Source: Calothrix sp. 336/3 (lineage in GTDB: Bacteria > Cyanobacteriota > Cyanobacteriia > Cyanobacteriales > Nostocaceae). From it: 64,000 bases of DNA. A program made the position numbers and the translations under genes. The notes under the pieces are model-generated. The model saw nothing but the letters and a program-made list of their open reading frames with translations, did not search any database and was not told the DNA's origin. Of this stretch, positions 30,101 through 39,620 are shown one piece after another (position 1 is the first letter of the stretch; every line of letters begins with the position of its first letter). The stretch covers positions 5,000,700-5,064,699 of the forward strand of contig NZ_CP011382.1 of the NCBI RefSeq assembly GCF_000734895.2. The letters run 5' to 3'.

Positions 30101-31291
30101 ATAATCAGTAATTTTGGCAATTTGCTCATGTTGGGTGAGTTTTTCTAAGGATTTTGTCGCTCTTGCGAGGAAGGCAATTCCCTTATCTTTTTCCTCTGTA
30201 TCTTGTGCTTCGTGACAGTATTCTTGAATTACACATTGCGATAGCTGTGCTTGACTTTCATCAACTGCCAAAAATGTTTTGCTAAACGCTCCTTTACTGA
30301 TAAGTTTGGTGGTGCGATAGCGTCTTTTCAGAACTAACCCTACTCCTTCGGGAGTATCCAGCTTAATATTGGGTACAGATGCATCTGCTAAGTAAATAGC
30401 AGTACTATTAACTCTGTCTGCTCGTAAATCTTGTAAAGCTTGAGTTGCTGAATCGTGGCGATCGCTAATGGAATTCGCGGCTAATTTCTCGATAATCTCA
30501 CCTAAGCTTTCGCTAATAGGATTGTTGACTAAATAAGAACGCCACACCCATTTATTTTGAAAAACTCTAAATAACTGGAAGGGAGAAATACCAGTTAATA
30601 AATGTAAACAAGTGACACCCAAACTGTATAAATCACTGGTAAATACAGCTTGTCCGCGATATTGTTCCGGAGCAATATATTCAGGATTCCCAATACTATT
30701 ACCAGCTTTCAAAAGAGTTGGTAAGGTACTAATTCTATTAATCCCAAATCCCACTAAAATATATTTGCCATCGGGACGACGAATAATATTATCTGGGTTA
30801 ATATTGCGATGGATAAAACCCTGGGAATGAATATAGATGAGAATTGGCAGAATACTTTGTAGTAGTTCCCGAATTTGTTGCTCGCGAAAAAATCCCTCTT
30901 TAGCAATGACTTCCCTGAGAGATTGCCCATCGATAAACTCTTGAATTAAATAATGGCGATCGCCTTCACTAAAATAATCAATTAATCCGGGAATTTGCCG
31001 ATGTTTACCCAGTTTATTTAATCTTTTAGCTTCTCTATCAAATAATTCGATTGCTTCCTCTTGACGATTTACTCCTTCAACTAAAGGATAATATTGTTTG
31101 ATAATAAATTGGGGAGCGCTAACTTGATTCTCGTCAACTGCTAAGATAGTTCTACCAAAACCATCTTCACGCAAATATTCAATTGTGCGATATCTATCTT
31201 TGAGGAGTAAGGGAGTTCCACAGGTGACACAAAAGTTATCTTCGGGTGTATTTTCCGGTTTTGCACAGTTGGGGTTTAAGCAGTAATTCAT
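27146..31291 (-). CDS. Triple pseudokinase with WD40 propeller
   Basis: This is a 1381-residue protein from the ATG at 31291; an in-frame ATG at 31336 adds 15 residues. It opens with a zinc ribbon (Cys4, Cys9, Cys21, Cys24), like cyanobacterial Ser/Thr kinases. Three kinase-like domains follow (about 33-295, 322-585, 625-885). All lack catalytic residues: HRD reads HRN (161-163), HHQ (452-454) and HRN (750-752); DFG reads GFG, GFS and GFV; the VAIK lysine survives only in the first (FIIKQYY). A Pro/Ala/Thr/Val-rich linker of repeated TPAPAPVAKTEPV units (about 910-1085) leads to seven WD40 repeats (about 1095-1381). It is probably a scaffold or sensor rather than a kinase. Confidence 0.85.
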   Translation of the reverse strand: MNYCLNPNCAKPENTPEDNFCVTCGTPLLLKDRYRTIEYLREDGFGRTILAVDENQVSAPQFIIKQYYPLVEGVNRQEEAIELFDREAKRLNKLGKHRQIPGLIDYFSEGDRHYLIQEFIDGQSLREVIAKEGFFREQQIRELLQSILPILIYIHSQGFIHRNINPDNIIRRPDGKYILVGFGINRISTLPTLLKAGNSIGNPEYIAPEQYRGQAVFTSDLYSLGVTCLHLLTGISPFQLFRVFQNKWVWRSYLVNNPISESLGEIIEKLAANSISDRHDSATQALQDLRADRVNSTAIYLADASVPNIKLDTPEGVGLVLKRRYRTTKLISKGAFSKTFLAVDESQAQLSQCVIQEYCHEAQDTEEKDKGIAFLARATKSLEKLTQHEQIAKITDYFRQGDYYYVVREFVPGESLAQILKTEGICSEVRITGLLHSVLPVINYVHSQGIIHHQINPENIIRRHDGKFILVGFSVTKESALPTALKTGQSLGNAEYIAPEQYKGQAEFASDLYSLGVTCLYLLTGVSPFQLFKASAQTWKWRYYLASNPLSSKLELILNRLVAIKTNERYYFAHQVIQDLSSQIAPVHAVVESPSPIATPVIVTPPIVTPAAVISSSRIRDKYKTLQLVGEDNIGKTWLTVDESQADKPQYILQEYYLTTQGSQTAEKTVKFFTKEASRLEKLGQHPQIPRLIEHFSDGDRYYLVQEIIEGKTLGDIVSSEGIFTEVKIRELLQNILPVLEYIHSQGVIHRNINPDNIIRLADGKFVLAGFVTSRIRELLTGDSVSNPQYIAPEQHREQALFTSDLYSLGVTCLYLLTKISPFQLFKVSRNQWEWRSYLINNPVTEELGKILEKLVEPNIPNRYVSVPQVIQDLSAISSTLPVIPITAPVAKAEPIITPAPVAKTEPVVTPAPSPVVTPAPAPVAKTEPVVTPAPSPVITPAPTPVVKTEPVITPAPSPVVTPAPAPVAKTEPVITPAPAPVAKTEPVITPAPAPVVKAEPVVTPAPAPVAIPAPAPTAVVTPTPAPVVKAEPVAEITQAQVITTPKPVTETAKPAPVPVTEITQQQPIAPKVASANSSKKKAEYRELRTFTGHKDAVFAVAFSPDGKLIASCSGYWDQSIRLWDVETGKEIHKFIGHSDGIRCLAFSPDGKTLVSGSSSLDKSIKFWDVSTGILKNTIKGHSDLVYSLAFTPYGMTLASASQDKTVRLWDLKTAKEIRVIREHTNWVRSVAFSSNGEILASAGDDRIIRLWNMFSGELIGVLKGHSSGIASVKFSPNGEYLASAGNGKTIKLWDVHRLQFIRNMNGHAGAIFSLAFSNDSSIIASASDDKTVRIWDVETGTEIESLKAHSSAVNSVRFSPNGKLLATCSWDNTVKIWACD
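28220..28640 (-). repeat. Coding minisatellite for the proline-rich linker
   Basis: Degenerate in-frame repeats of 24-39 bp encode TPAPAPVAKTEPV-type units within the pseudokinase-WD40 gene. The purine/pyrimidine bias makes long false open frames on the opposite strand. Copy number is likely to vary. Confidence 0.8.
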
Positions 31292-31336
31292 ATTTCTTGG
31301 TGTTGCCAATATTTTTTCGATGGGTTCGCTCAACAT

Positions 31337-32236
31337 ATCTCTCTAGACTGGGGAGATAAATAGAAAAGTATTTGTCTTTGATTGATATTTGACGCGAGAA
31401 AATGGTAGCTAGGATTGACAAAATCACAATTTACTAACTACTAGCGAATCATTCTGATAAATTCCGTCTTATTTGAGGATGACACGGTACCTTGCCAGAA
31501 ACTGTTAAAGCCGATAATAATATCAGCATTCTCAGTCTTTATTCCATGATTGTGCAACACCATTAATAAGTACTGTATACGCTTCTACAGTAGTTTAATT
31601 AATTTAAGCGGAGAGGAATACAAAAGCAGTAACGTCTATATATACTGAGTAATTAGTAATATAAGAGGAAGCAGTTATCGGTAAGAGATAGCAGGATTGA
31701 TGATAAAAATAAAATTGAGTATTGGTAAAATATACCAAGTATTTAATTAATAATTAATAAATTATTTGCAATTTTTGATAAAAGTAATCAAAATTATAGT
31801 TGATACCGTTTTTTGTGTAGACACGTTATGCACAGTTTACTGTAGAGAAATTTACCATATCACTAAGTTATATTTAACTGAGTTCGATGAGCTGGGATAC
31901 TTCGATAAATCGATAAAAACTGTCCTCGCGAGGATTATAAATCACTGGCTCGAAGCGTAGAACTCACGTTTATATTTAACCTCTTACGATGCGACAGTAA
32001 CATTTTATATTGCATTCTTATGTCTAATATGTATGATTTTGCAAGATAAAAGTAAACTATGTAACTTAAAATAAAATTCCTCTATTTGGTTCGTAGTTAC
32101 GCTTTCAAGCTATTGTGTCAGAATAGCCCATAAACTATAGATGTGAAATAGATTTTCACAGAGTAGCGCAACTACAAACCAATAATAATTATTTACACCT
32201 ACTTAACTTATTGTGAAATTAGAAAATAAATGCTCA
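31337..32236. other. 900-bp AT-rich intergenic region
   Basis: This lies between the start of the pseudokinase gene and the end of the 32237 gene; no RNA gene or clear promoter is recognised. A perfect 12-bp palindrome TCCTCGCGAGGA lies at 31923-31934. A 64-codon plus-strand frame (31766-31960) has no ribosome site or recognisable product and is not called. Confidence 0.4.
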
Positions 32237-33124
32237 TTAGATGGCTTTTGCTAACCACAAAGCAGCATTTTTGACATAAGTTTGAATGTCTTCTAAAGCC
32301 CGTGGCTCTTGTTGCATAGTATTTCCTGGTGCTTCATCCACAAAGCTGGGACAACCATAGGAAGCATCCCAATTGTAATCAACAAAATGATGAAAACTGG
32401 AATGGGCAAGGACTCTTCCTAGTTGTTCACCAGCCTGATTTTGATAGGATTCCACTGCTACTACTAAATTAAAATCTCTACCTGTAACTAGACTTTCTCC
32501 TAAAGCTAATACCCGTGAATTTTGATGATTTCCGTTGACACCGATACCACCTTCATGGGGATGAGCAGGAAAATATTCAATCACTCCGGAGGACGACTGG
32601 GGACTTTTAAATAACTCATGAATAGGTTCGGTGACAATAATTTTTTGATAGTCTCCATTCGCACCAGAATGATAATTAGGGTAGGAAATATAGCTCGTAT
32701 AGGGGTCATCTGGACAATGACGGGACTCGTCGGGGTCACGATTCATACTATTGAAATAGTGAATTTCACCGATATCAATTAATCCACACATAGAGCAACC
32801 CATATCTTGATGATCACGGGTAGCAAGAATACCTCCACCTCTGCGTCGAAAAGCGTTGATTCCTGCGCGATCTTTATCGGTTAACCCCTCACCAACATCG
32901 AGAGCAAATAACCACAACTCATCAAAATCTGATTGCTCCAGGTTGCCTAAAATTACATCATCACCAGTTGCATCGACTTGACGATCGCGCACTGTCACCT
33001 GAAATAATTTATTCCCTGCTGCATCTGTCGCAGAGTCTAAACATCCTCGTAGCAAGGAAAATCGGGAGATACTCCAATCATCATCCGTGGTAGGAATTGT
33101 CGTTTGTAGAAGAATTTTAATCAT
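32237..33124 (-). CDS. Conserved hypothetical protein, possibly GATase1/ThuA-like
   Basis: This is a 295-residue soluble protein without signal peptide. The first half looks like an alpha/beta fold in which a strand FDELWLFALDVGEGL is followed by a helix (DKDRAGINAFRRRGGGILATRDHQD), reminiscent of ThuA/glutamine-amidotransferase-like proteins. It is rich in His, Asp and Cys (DHQDMGCSMC, HHFVDYNWD), which may bind metal. I do not know its function. It stands alone between a 900-bp gap and a repeat-rich spacer. Confidence 0.55.
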   Translation of the reverse strand: MIKILLQTTIPTTDDDWSISRFSLLRGCLDSATDAAGNKLFQVTVRDRQVDATGDDVILGNLEQSDFDELWLFALDVGEGLTDKDRAGINAFRRRGGGILATRDHQDMGCSMCGLIDIGEIHYFNSMNRDPDESRHCPDDPYTSYISYPNYHSGANGDYQKIIVTEPIHELFKSPQSSSGVIEYFPAHPHEGGIGVNGNHQNSRVLALGESLVTGRDFNLVVAVESYQNQAGEQLGRVLAHSSFHHFVDYNWDASYGCPSFVDEAPGNTMQQEPRALEDIQTYVKNAALWLAKAI

Positions 33125-33189
33125 AGTTTTTAGTTGTCAATAAATACTGTCTTCATTTGAGGAGAAAAGGGACGGGTAAGGTGTTTCCC

Positions 33190-33358
33190 TGTCATACCAA
33201 TTCGTAATTCGTAATGCTCCCTGCGGGAGAGCTAACGCTAACGTAATTCGTAATTAAGAAAGTCTTATCTAGTAAGACTTTCAGGGTTTGTATCTGTTTC
33301 ACTATTTTCGTGAAATGGTATCACCCATTACCCATTACCCATTACCCATCACCCATTC
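33190..33358. repeat. Short-tandem-repeat cluster (AATTCGTA and ACCCATT units)
   Basis: Two elements lie between the 32237 gene and htrA. AATTCGTA repeats surround CTCCCTGCGGGAG (about 33198-33262); the same arrangement is found inverted at 34736-34842. Five heptamers of ACCCATT/ACCCATC lie at about 33324-33358 and run up to the stop of htrA. These are typical cyanobacterial STRR-type repeats. Confidence 0.7.
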
Positions 33359-34452
33359 CCCACCGGAATAATTGTCAGATTCAGTTTACGATCGCGCCGC
33401 AGGATTGTTAATTGCGATCGCACACCAATATTTTCCGGTGTCAAATGGCTATGTAAGTCATCAATACTACCCAGTGGTTGACGGTTAAAACCAACAATCA
33501 CATCTCCTTCCAGTAATCCTGCCTTGTCTGCGGGGCTATTTGGCTCAACGAACATTACAAATACACCAGTATCCGTAGATAGCTCATGGTATAAAGCAAT
33601 CCGACGAGAGATGCGAGCATTTTGTCCACCGATACCGATATAACCTCGACGGACTTTACCATGACGCATCAGACTAGGAATGACATTTTTGGCAGAATTA
33701 ATTGGGATAGCAAAACAGATACCTTGCGCTGCCATAAAAACTGCGGTATTAATCCCTATAACCTCACCATGGGAAGTTACTAGGGGACCTCCCGAATTAC
33801 CGGGATTGAGTGCAGCATCGGTTTGGATGATATTTTCAATTACTTTACCAGAGGGAGACTTAAAGGAACGTCCTAAAGCGCTAATCACACCAGTGGTGAC
33901 GGTGGTTTGGAAACCGTAGGGATGTCCGATGGCGATCGCTAATTGTCCGACTCGCAAACTTTGAGAATCACCTAGGGGTGCTGCAATTAAATTCGGAGCA
34001 TGAATTCTCACCACAGCTAAATCTGTATCGGGGTCATCACCAATTATCTCTGCATCATAGCTGCGACCATCGGATAAAGTCACTTGGATTTGGGAAGCAC
34101 TTTCCACCACATGACTATTGGTGAGGATATAACCATCAGGGGTAAAAATGAACCCCGAACCATTTCCCCGGACTTCTTGCACTGTCGGAAAACCGCGATT
34201 CCGTCCCCTGACTCTACGTTGTACATCAATATTGACAACGCTAGGACTTACCTTTTCTACCACATTGATCACAGCTTGGGAATAAGCATCAAGCAACTGC
34301 TCATCCACAGAATCTGTACCCATTGAGGAAGTTTGTTGGGAGGAATCATCACCGTGGCGATCGCTATTGGACAACCATCCCCAATTTTTAAAGATATCTA
34401 CCATATCTATGTTGTCTAAGTGAGGAGCGATGGAAGGAAAACCAGGGAACAT
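33349..34452 (-). CDS. HtrA/Deg-family serine protease with PDZ domain
   Basis: This 367-residue trypsin-fold protease belongs to the HtrA family (degrades or chaperones damaged proteins). The triad is visible: His in YILTNSHVVE, Asp in DTDLAVVRI and Ser in LNPGNSGGPL. One PDZ domain follows (about 270-360, FVEPNSPADKAGLLEGDVIVG). Cyanobacterial Deg proteases (HtrA, HhoA, HhoB) usually have a signal or membrane segment; none is seen here, so a cytosolic variant is likely. The start could also be the ATG 16 codons later (34404). Confidence 0.85.
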   Translation of the reverse strand: MFPGFPSIAPHLDNIDMVDIFKNWGWLSNSDRHGDDSSQQTSSMGTDSVDEQLLDAYSQAVINVVEKVSPSVVNIDVQRRVRGRNRGFPTVQEVRGNGSGFIFTPDGYILTNSHVVESASQIQVTLSDGRSYDAEIIGDDPDTDLAVVRIHAPNLIAAPLGDSQSLRVGQLAIAIGHPYGFQTTVTTGVISALGRSFKSPSGKVIENIIQTDAALNPGNSGGPLVTSHGEVIGINTAVFMAAQGICFAIPINSAKNVIPSLMRHGKVRRGYIGIGGQNARISRRIALYHELSTDTGVFVMFVEPNSPADKAGLLEGDVIVGFNRQPLGSIDDLHSHLTPENIGVRSQLTILRRDRKLNLTIIPVGNG

Positions 34453-34735
34453 TCAGGATAGACAAACAAAAGTACCCAGAAAATCTCCCTCCTTCCATCC
34501 TGCCAAAAATGCCATCTACTCAACAACTAAACCTTGTCCATCATCAAACCTGGAGTTGTTTGAGCAATTCAAATACATCATTACAACCTCAGACAACAAT
34601 CTCTAGGTCTTGATGCAAAAGCTCTCATGATGGACAAAGTTTATATCGGCGATCGGCAATGAGTAAGGGTTGATAATTTAATTCACAAACAACACCTTCC
34701 ACTTTTACCCAACTTTGGGGGTTTAAGTCCCCTCA

Positions 34736-34842
34736 CAAAACGTAATTACGTTAGCATTAGCTCTCCCGTTAGCGTAGCTCTCCCGAAGGGAGCAGGGAGC
34801 AGGGAGCAGGGAGCAGGGAGCATTACGAATTACGAATTATTT
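34736..34842. repeat. STRR cluster (GGGAGCA units and ATTACGAATT)
   Basis: Five GGGAGCA(GGGAGCA) heptamers (about 34794-34830) are bracketed by GTAATTACG and ATTACGAATTACGAATTATT. This is the inverted version of the cluster at 33198-33262. It fills most of the 405-bp gap between the DUF937 gene and htrA; the rest of the gap (34453-34735) shows nothing recognisable. Confidence 0.7.
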
Positions 34843-34857
34843 TACCCTTCTCCCTTC

Positions 34858-35370
34858 CTACTGTCCCATATACCGACTTGCCATTTGCATTGCATCGGTA
34901 ATATCAACATCACCATCACCGTCTGCATCTAGGAAGGAACTCAAAACAGAATTACCACCTTGGTTACTCGCACCGGATTTTAAAAGATTTAACACCATCG
35001 GTACTAAGGTCGGGAGGAATTGTTGCACCATTCCTGTATCTAAACCTGTGCGTTCCGAAACTGTTTGAGCTACCTGTTGCTGCATCTCTGGTGTAAATAG
35101 AGAATCTACCGCATCACTACTAGGGGAATTATTGCCAAATTCATTCACAACGTTCTCAACTTCCTCATCCCCACCGTTATCCCGTTTTTCTTGCAGCGCT
35201 GAACGCACATAACTTCCCACAATCCCAATAGCAGACTGCATCGTGGAATTATCTGTGCCAGCATTATTGCTGAGTTGCTGTACCGTACCGATAATATTAC
35301 CAATTTGCTCTAAATTACCTTGCTGATTAGGGTTGGTGACAGCACCAATAATTTGGTCAAAAAGTCCCAT
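34858..35370 (-). CDS. DUF937 protein with calcium-loop C-terminus
   Basis: This 170-residue protein has a DUF937 domain (MGLFDQIIGAV...; LGNLEQIGN-like Gln/Asn-rich N-terminal half; DTGMVQQFLPTLVPMVLNLL). It ends with a dockerin/EF-hand-like loop DADGDGDVDITDAM (about residues 148-161), which would bind calcium. DUF937 proteins are widespread, abundant and of unknown function. It stands alone. Confidence 0.8.
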   Translation of the reverse strand: MGLFDQIIGAVTNPNQQGNLEQIGNIIGTVQQLSNNAGTDNSTMQSAIGIVGSYVRSALQEKRDNGGDEEVENVVNEFGNNSPSSDAVDSLFTPEMQQQVAQTVSERTGLDTGMVQQFLPTLVPMVLNLLKSGASNQGGNSVLSSFLDADGDGDVDITDAMQMASRYMGQ

Positions 35371-35635
35371 AAAATATTATCCTTTGATTTGAATTACACC
35401 AACAGTTGATTTTGACACGCAGATGAATAGTTCTATTTGATATGTTAGGAAAAAATAACTTTTCCCAAATAAACACCCGTCCTCTGAATCAGTGAACGGG
35501 TAAATTACTCCACTATATGAATTGTGCCAATTTGTATCACAGGAATCTTGCTTGTAAGAGAGATACCTGATTCACAAGTCACAATTTCTCACTAGGAATT
35601 CCTGAAGGGAAATACCAGAAGAACTTATTCCCTAA

Positions 35636-37789
35636 TTACTTACCACCAATGACACCGCCATCCTTCCGTGTAATTACGACCGTAGCAGAACGGGGACGAC
35701 CAGGTAAACCATATCCCTGGCTGTGGGGCCAGTTACTATACTGAGTCGGATTTGATGCTACTGAATCTTCGCCAGGATGTTGGATATTAATAAATAGTGT
35801 TTTACCATCAGGTGTGCTGGTAATACCCGTTACCTCACAATTTGTCGGACTGGTGAGGAAGCGGCGAATTTGTTTGGTGTTGGGGTCAGCACAGACCATC
35901 ACGTTACCACCGATATTTTTCCAATCACCTAAACCATCTCCAGCTTGGTCAGTTTGAATCCACAGTCTACCGAAATCATCGAACCACAAACCATCACCAG
36001 CGCCAAAGTCATCACCGTTGATATTACCCTTGTGATTGGGGTCGGGGTCAAGTTTATCACCAGCTTCCACAAAAATATCCCAGGTAAAAGTAGTAGCTGT
36101 CACAGAACGTCCATCTTCGCGCCAACGAATAATATGACCGTAAAGGTTATTTGGACGAGGGTTCGCAGCATCCACGGGAGGACGAGCGCTACCTGCGGTG
36201 GTGCTACCATCAGGCTTATTAGAAGATACTGGCGAACTTCCCCGACGGTTATTATTTGTCAAGGTGCAATAAACTTCAATTTCCTGGAAACCACGAATTC
36301 GAGGTCTGACAGCAGTCCATTCAGGACGATCCATCATAGTTGCACCGAGAAGATCTGCCGCTTGGCGAGTTTTTACCAGGACTTCAGCTTGACTTCTAAA
36401 GCCATTTTCCGAGGTTAAACCGTTTTGTCCGTGGACTAATGGTAGCCATTTACCTGTGCCATCATCATTAAATTTGGCAACGTAGAGAATACCATCATCC
36501 AGTAAATCCCGGTTAGCCGAGCGTTTATTGGGGTTTAGAGGCTTGGTACAAACAAATTTATAAATATATTCGTTACGCTCATCATCCCCCATATAGAAGG
36601 CAACCCGATTCTTATCATCCACAACTACTTGGGCGCTTTCGTGCTTGAATCGACCGAGAGCAGTACGTTTGACGGGTTTGCTTTGGGGTGCAAAGGGGTC
36701 AATTTCCACTACCCAACCAAATAAATGGGGTTCTAGGGGGTTAGTGCTGGCATTAAAACGAGGATCTACCTCATTCCAGCGATAGCTACTGCTCTTTGGA
36801 ATACCGTAACGATTTTGCCCTGATGTGATATCCGATGTTTGCAAACCAGGAGGTACGACTACCTCTGTAGGTGTGGCAAAGTAGCCATTCCAGTTTTCCT
36901 CACAGGTAAGATAGGTTCCCCAGGGTGTGTAACCATTCGCACAGTTGTTGAGGGTTCCATAGGCGGTAAAACCATCATTCAAGACAAAACTATCTACAGA
37001 ACCTGTTGGGGTAATGTAGAATTTCTTGGATTTAAGTAAAGTGTCACCAGCCGCAGGACCAGAAATACGCATTTCTGTGTTAGCTGTGATTCTACGACCA
37101 TAGGCAGAACGACGGTTAACTTTCCACTTACCCTGTTTATTTTTGAAAATTTCTACAACGGATACACCGTGGGCAGCTTGGGACTTACGTACTTTCTCAA
37201 TGGTAACCTTAGAATCTGGTAGACCAAATTGGGGTGTACTAGCAGTTGCGGGGACAAAGGTCAAACCATCTTTATGGAGGATTTCCTCATGGGTATATTC
37301 ATGGTTGACGCAAATAACACCTCGTTCCGATTCACCTTTACCCCATTGTTTGAGGGGGAAATAGTGCATTCCATCTGCGTGCATCCCAAACTGGGTTTCC
37401 TGGATGGCAGCACCTTGGGAAGCATCGGGTAGCCAATCGGGGGCACCTGGCATAATTGGGTCGCCCCAAGCAACTAAAACTTCGGCGTTATAACCTACAG
37501 GAACGGAAACTAAATCCTTTTCTAGGAGCTTAGTTGTTGGATTGTATAAGTTTGGTGGTATGCTCTCAAAGCCGATACCTTGAAAACCCTTGCTGGGAGG
37601 AATGGGTGCTGCTTGGACTGTTTGTAACAATCCACTGATGGAAACTTCACCTAATATTGTTACCGCCGATGCACCGGCAGCTGTCAGCAGAAATTTACGA
37701 CGGCTCATACGTGTAATGACATCACGGATGGACTCATTACCGGATGAGTTCAAAGTCAAATTATTTTTGGGGTGTTGGGAGCCTTTCAT
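35636..37789 (-). CDS. phoX: PhoX-type alkaline phosphatase (DUF839), Tat-exported
   Basis: This 717-residue protein belongs to the PhoX/DUF839 family: calcium- and iron-dependent phosphatases that release phosphate from organic esters outside the cell. A twin-arginine signal lies at about residues 27-55 (RMSRRKFLLTAAGASAV), after an N-terminal extension. Family motifs include GVICVNHEYTHEE, NCANGYTPWGTYLTCEENWNGYF, ALGRFKHESAQVV, GDDERNEYIYKFV and FINIQHPGED near the end. A second, divergent PhoX lies at 44385. No Pho box was recognised upstream. Confidence 0.85.
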   Translation of the reverse strand: MKGSQHPKNNLTLNSSGNESIRDVITRMSRRKFLLTAAGASAVTILGEVSISGLLQTVQAAPIPPSKGFQGIGFESIPPNLYNPTTKLLEKDLVSVPVGYNAEVLVAWGDPIMPGAPDWLPDASQGAAIQETQFGMHADGMHYFPLKQWGKGESERGVICVNHEYTHEEILHKDGLTFVPATASTPQFGLPDSKVTIEKVRKSQAAHGVSVVEIFKNKQGKWKVNRRSAYGRRITANTEMRISGPAAGDTLLKSKKFYITPTGSVDSFVLNDGFTAYGTLNNCANGYTPWGTYLTCEENWNGYFATPTEVVVPPGLQTSDITSGQNRYGIPKSSSYRWNEVDPRFNASTNPLEPHLFGWVVEIDPFAPQSKPVKRTALGRFKHESAQVVVDDKNRVAFYMGDDERNEYIYKFVCTKPLNPNKRSANRDLLDDGILYVAKFNDDGTGKWLPLVHGQNGLTSENGFRSQAEVLVKTRQAADLLGATMMDRPEWTAVRPRIRGFQEIEVYCTLTNNNRRGSSPVSSNKPDGSTTAGSARPPVDAANPRPNNLYGHIIRWREDGRSVTATTFTWDIFVEAGDKLDPDPNHKGNINGDDFGAGDGLWFDDFGRLWIQTDQAGDGLGDWKNIGGNVMVCADPNTKQIRRFLTSPTNCEVTGITSTPDGKTLFINIQHPGEDSVASNPTQYSNWPHSQGYGLPGRPRSATVVITRKDGGVIGGK

Positions 37790-38270
37790 TTAAGTATCTT
37801 CTCCAATGAAGATGAGAGATTTATGGATGGATGGAATTAATTGCTACTGCCTGGGAAATTCATGGGTAATGAAGTCTGAATAAATTTCTACAGAAAATAA
37901 ATTCAGTAATGTCTGATATGAAGCTGTTTTGGGAAGTGAGTCAGGTTTTCTCTATCTCTAGGCTATGTCCGTATTTATAAGGACTCTGTGAGGAATATTC
38001 AGACTTTTGTGCAACATAAAACTACTGAAAATATATGGCTTCAAGAATAAGGATGAGTAACAAATTAATTAACTTGCGTTTAAAAATTAGTTATCTGTAC
38101 TTAACACTGATGTGTTTTGCAGATATTGAAGGTCTTTTCTGCGGGAAATACTGACTCAATTCTTTTAACAAATCTCAATCAGTAAAATTACTGAAGAGTA
38201 AATACTGAGAATAGTTAGATAATAAAAGCTCGTTATTTGCAGCTTTGGGAATTTATCAGGAAGTTTACCT
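37790..38270. other. Divergent promoter region between phoX and argG
   Basis: This is a 481-bp AT-rich spacer between divergent genes. No Pho box, RNA gene or repeat was recognised. argG has a good ribosome site (AGGAAG, 7 bp before its ATG). A 33-codon frame at 38053-38154 is not called. Confidence 0.4.
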
Positions 38271-39470
38271 ATGGGACGCGCGAAAAAAGTGGTTCTTGCC
38301 TATTCTGGTGGTGTAGATACTTCTGTATGTATCCCCTATCTCATGAAAGAGTGGGGTGTAGAGGAAGTGATTACACTGGCAGCAGATTTAGGTCAAGGTG
38401 ATGAATTAGAACCTGTGCGAGAAAAAGCGCTCAAGTCTGGAGCGGTTGAATCTTTGGTGGCTGATGTTAAGGATAGCTTTATCAAGGATTATGCTTTTGG
38501 GGCAATTCAGGCTAATGCTCTTTATGAAAATCGTTATCCTTTAGGTACTGCTCTGGCTCGTCCCTTAATTGCTAAGGTATTAGTAGAAGCCGCAGAGAAA
38601 TATGGTGCGGATGCGATCGCCCACGGTTGTACGGGTAAGGGTAACGACCAGGTACGGTTCGATGTCTCCGTAGCTGCACTGAACCCAAACTTAAAAATTC
38701 TGGCTCCTGCGAGGGAGTGGGGAATGAGTCGGGAAGAAACCATTGCCTATGGTGAAAAATTTGGTATCCCTGCACCAGTGAAGAAATCTTCTCCCTATAG
38801 CATTGATAAAAACTTGCTTGGTCGCAGTATTGAAGCTGGTGTACTCGAAGATCCTACCTTTGAACCACCGGAAGAAATCTATGAAATGACCAAGGCGATC
38901 GCGGATACTCCCAACGAACCAGAATACATCGAGATTGGTTTCACCCAAGGTATTCCCACCCATCTCAATGGTGTCAGTACAACTCCCGTGGCATTAATCG
39001 AACAACTTAACACCTTGGTTGGTAATCATGGTGTGGGACGTATCGACATGATTGAAAACCGTTTAGTTGGGATTAAATCACGGGAAATTTATGAGTCTCC
39101 CGCTATGTTGGTATTAATTAATGCTCACCGCGATTTGGAAAGTTTGACCCTAACCGCAGATGTCAGCCACTACAAACGGGGTATAGAAGAAACTTTCAGC
39201 CAGATTATATACAACGGTTTGTGGTACAGTCCTCTAAAAGCTGCCCTTGATGCTTTCATTCAGAAGACTCAAGAAAGGGTTTCCGGTACAGTTCGGATTA
39301 AATTGTTTAAAGGAAATGCAACTATTGTCGGTCGCAGTTCCGCAAATACTCTCTATACTCCAGATTTAGCAACCTATGGTGCTGATGACCAGTTTGATCA
39401 TAAAGCAGCTGAAGGTTTTATCTATGTTTGGGGTTTACCCACCCGCATTTGGGCAAAGCAGGATAAATAA
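38271..39470 (+). CDS. argG: Argininosuccinate synthase
   Basis: This 399-residue enzyme condenses citrulline and aspartate with ATP to argininosuccinate, the penultimate step of arginine synthesis. It begins with the ATP pyrophosphatase P-loop [13 protein letters not shown]. Further signatures are present: [13 protein letters not shown] and the [13 protein letters not shown] motif. Length and ends are those of the family. It is monocistronic, with a terminator-like hairpin 120 bp downstream. Confidence 0.96.
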   Translation: MGRAKKVVLAYSGGVDTSVCIPYLMKEWGVEEVITLAADLGQGDELEPVREKALKSGAVESLVADVKDSFIKDYAFGAIQANALYENRYPLGTALARPLIAKVLVEAAEKYGADAIAHGCTGKGNDQVRFDVSVAALNPNLKILAPAREWGMSREETIAYGEKFGIPAPVKKSSPYSIDKNLLGRSIEAGVLEDPTFEPPEEIYEMTKAIADTPNEPEYIEIGFTQGIPTHLNGVSTTPVALIEQLNTLVGNHGVGRIDMIENRLVGIKSREIYESPAMLVLINAHRDLESLTLTADVSHYKRGIEETFSQIIYNGLWYSPLKAALDAFIQKTQERVSGTVRIKLFKGNATIVGRSSANTLYTPDLATYGADDQFDHKAAEGFIYVWGLPTRIWAKQDK

Positions 39471-39591
39471 GGGAAAAATGGCGAAGAGGGGAAGTTATTC
39501 ATCTCTGCTATCATTCTCAACAAGACCTAAAAACCGGATTTCTGGATACAAAGACTTTCAAAGTTAAATACAGATAATTCGCGCCGTTTAG

Positions 39592-39620
39592 ATCCCTGAC
39601 TTCTTCATGAGGTCGGGGAT
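39592..39620 (+). terminator. Hairpin downstream of argG
   Basis: ATCCCTGACTTC and GAGGTCGGGGAT form a stem of about 12 bp with two mismatches and a 5-base loop, followed by ATTATG rather than a T-run. It is a plausible terminator for argG. The same motif is a common cyanobacterial intergenic repeat, so the role is uncertain. Confidence 0.45.

Noticed and set aside
31766-31960. 64-codon frame in the 900-bp spacer
   Set aside because: It has no ribosome site and no recognisable product; codon use is AT-driven.
35945-36418. 157-residue plus-strand frame inside phoX
   Set aside because: It lies wholly antisense to the well-supported PhoX gene and shows no domain.
38053-38154. 33-codon frame before argG as an attenuation leader peptide
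   Set aside because: Only one Arg codon, and no terminator/antiterminator structure is visible before argG.
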